DNA of 64,000 bases, from NCBI RefSeq assembly GCF_014596725.1, contig NZ_JACVEG010000010.1, positions 1 through 64,000 on the forward strand, given 5' to 3'. The translations under genes were made by a program, and so were the position numbers. The first letter of the stretch is position 1, and each line of letters begins with the position of its first letter. Positions 63,835 through 64,000 of the stretch are shown piece after piece. A model generated the notes under the pieces. The model saw nothing but the letters and a program-made list of their open reading frames with translations, had not been told where the DNA came from and made no database searches. The DNA is from Vibrio sp. Y2-5. Lineage in GTDB: Bacteria; Pseudomonadota; Gammaproteobacteria; Enterobacterales; Vibrionaceae.

Positions 63835-63867
63835 AAGGTCGACCTTATGGTCGGCCTTTTTTTGTGC
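63835..63867 (+). terminator. Terminator of satP
   Basis: AAAGGTCGACC (63835-63845) pairs with GGTCGGCCTTT (63850-63860; one G-T pair) around TTAT, followed by TTTT. The last 130 bp of the window beyond it show no recognisable gene. Confidence 0.92.
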
Positions 63868-64000
63868 GTGAATTTTAACCCACAGTAAATGTCTGGTTGT
63901 TTTATATTCAAATAGTGGAGTAACGTATTCCTGATACTAGATTTTTGAACCTAGATATCCCTTATCTCATGTTGCCGTTTCATCGCAAATGGCAAGTCAG

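Overview
The window looks like a piece of the large chromosome of a Vibrio species (Vibrionaceae, Gammaproteobacteria). The evidence is protein-level resemblance of nearly every gene, the gene order (phoBR-pstS / ppx-ppk / pstCAB-phoU / cutC / prx-oxyR2 / aceBA, then tgt-secDF / suhB / trmJ / isc / pepB / ndk / rlmN / rodZ-ispG-hisS-yfgM-bamB-der / xseA / guaBA), and an ERIC/IRU repeat with vibrio-like ends. The species cannot be named from the sequence alone. I see no prophage, transposase, integron, CRISPR array or plasmid function; this is core chromosome.

Layout. 1-300: the 3' end of a ribosomal RNA operon (tail of 5S rRNA, tRNA-Asp, and a tRNA-Trp whose acceptor stem does not pair). 405-5316: small metabolic genes (dienelactone-hydrolase-like enzyme, DUF1904, NfsA), then leftward trhP-yfhL and rdgC. 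5463-17916: a phosphate island holding phoB-phoR-pstS, ppk-ppx and pstCAB-phoU. It has three Pho boxes, each exactly 10 bp from a -10 hexamer, and Pst permeases with large extra periplasmic regions. 17939-24353: cutC, the peroxide pair prx/oxyR2, and the glyoxylate bypass aceB-aceA. 24685-30253: signalling (REC-EAL and GGDEF pair, chemoreceptor, CBS protein). 30489-37054: queuosine genes queA and tgt, yajC-secD-secF, then suhB on the other strand. 37235-43705: trmJ and the complete iscRSUA-hscBA-fdx-iscX operon with tandem IscR sites and hairpins at several gene junctions. 43869-55883: pepB, ndk, rlmN, rodZ-ispG-hisS-yfgM-bamB, an ERIC-like element, der, an AlaX-type editing protein and yfgJ. 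56042-63815: a GGDEF(degenerate)-EAL protein, xseA, guaB-guaA with PurR-like boxes, and a SatP/YaaH acetate transporter. 63868-64000 shows nothing I can assign.

How the genes work together. PhoR/PhoB would sense phosphate limitation through PstSCAB-PhoU and drive uptake together with polyphosphate synthesis (Ppk) and breakdown (Ppx). The isc operon builds Fe-S clusters that several proteins here need (IscR, Fdx, IspG, RlmN, YfhL, probably TrhP). tRNA and rRNA modification is strongly represented (TrhP, QueA, Tgt, TrmJ, RlmN). Three cyclic-di-GMP proteins and one chemoreceptor suggest motility or biofilm control. AceB/AceA and SatP both concern acetate use but lie 40 kb apart.

Many genes have a reliable start downstream of the longest open frame. 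I chose starts from family alignment and ribosome-binding sites and say so in each entry. All functional calls come from recognising sequence by eye; no database search was run.
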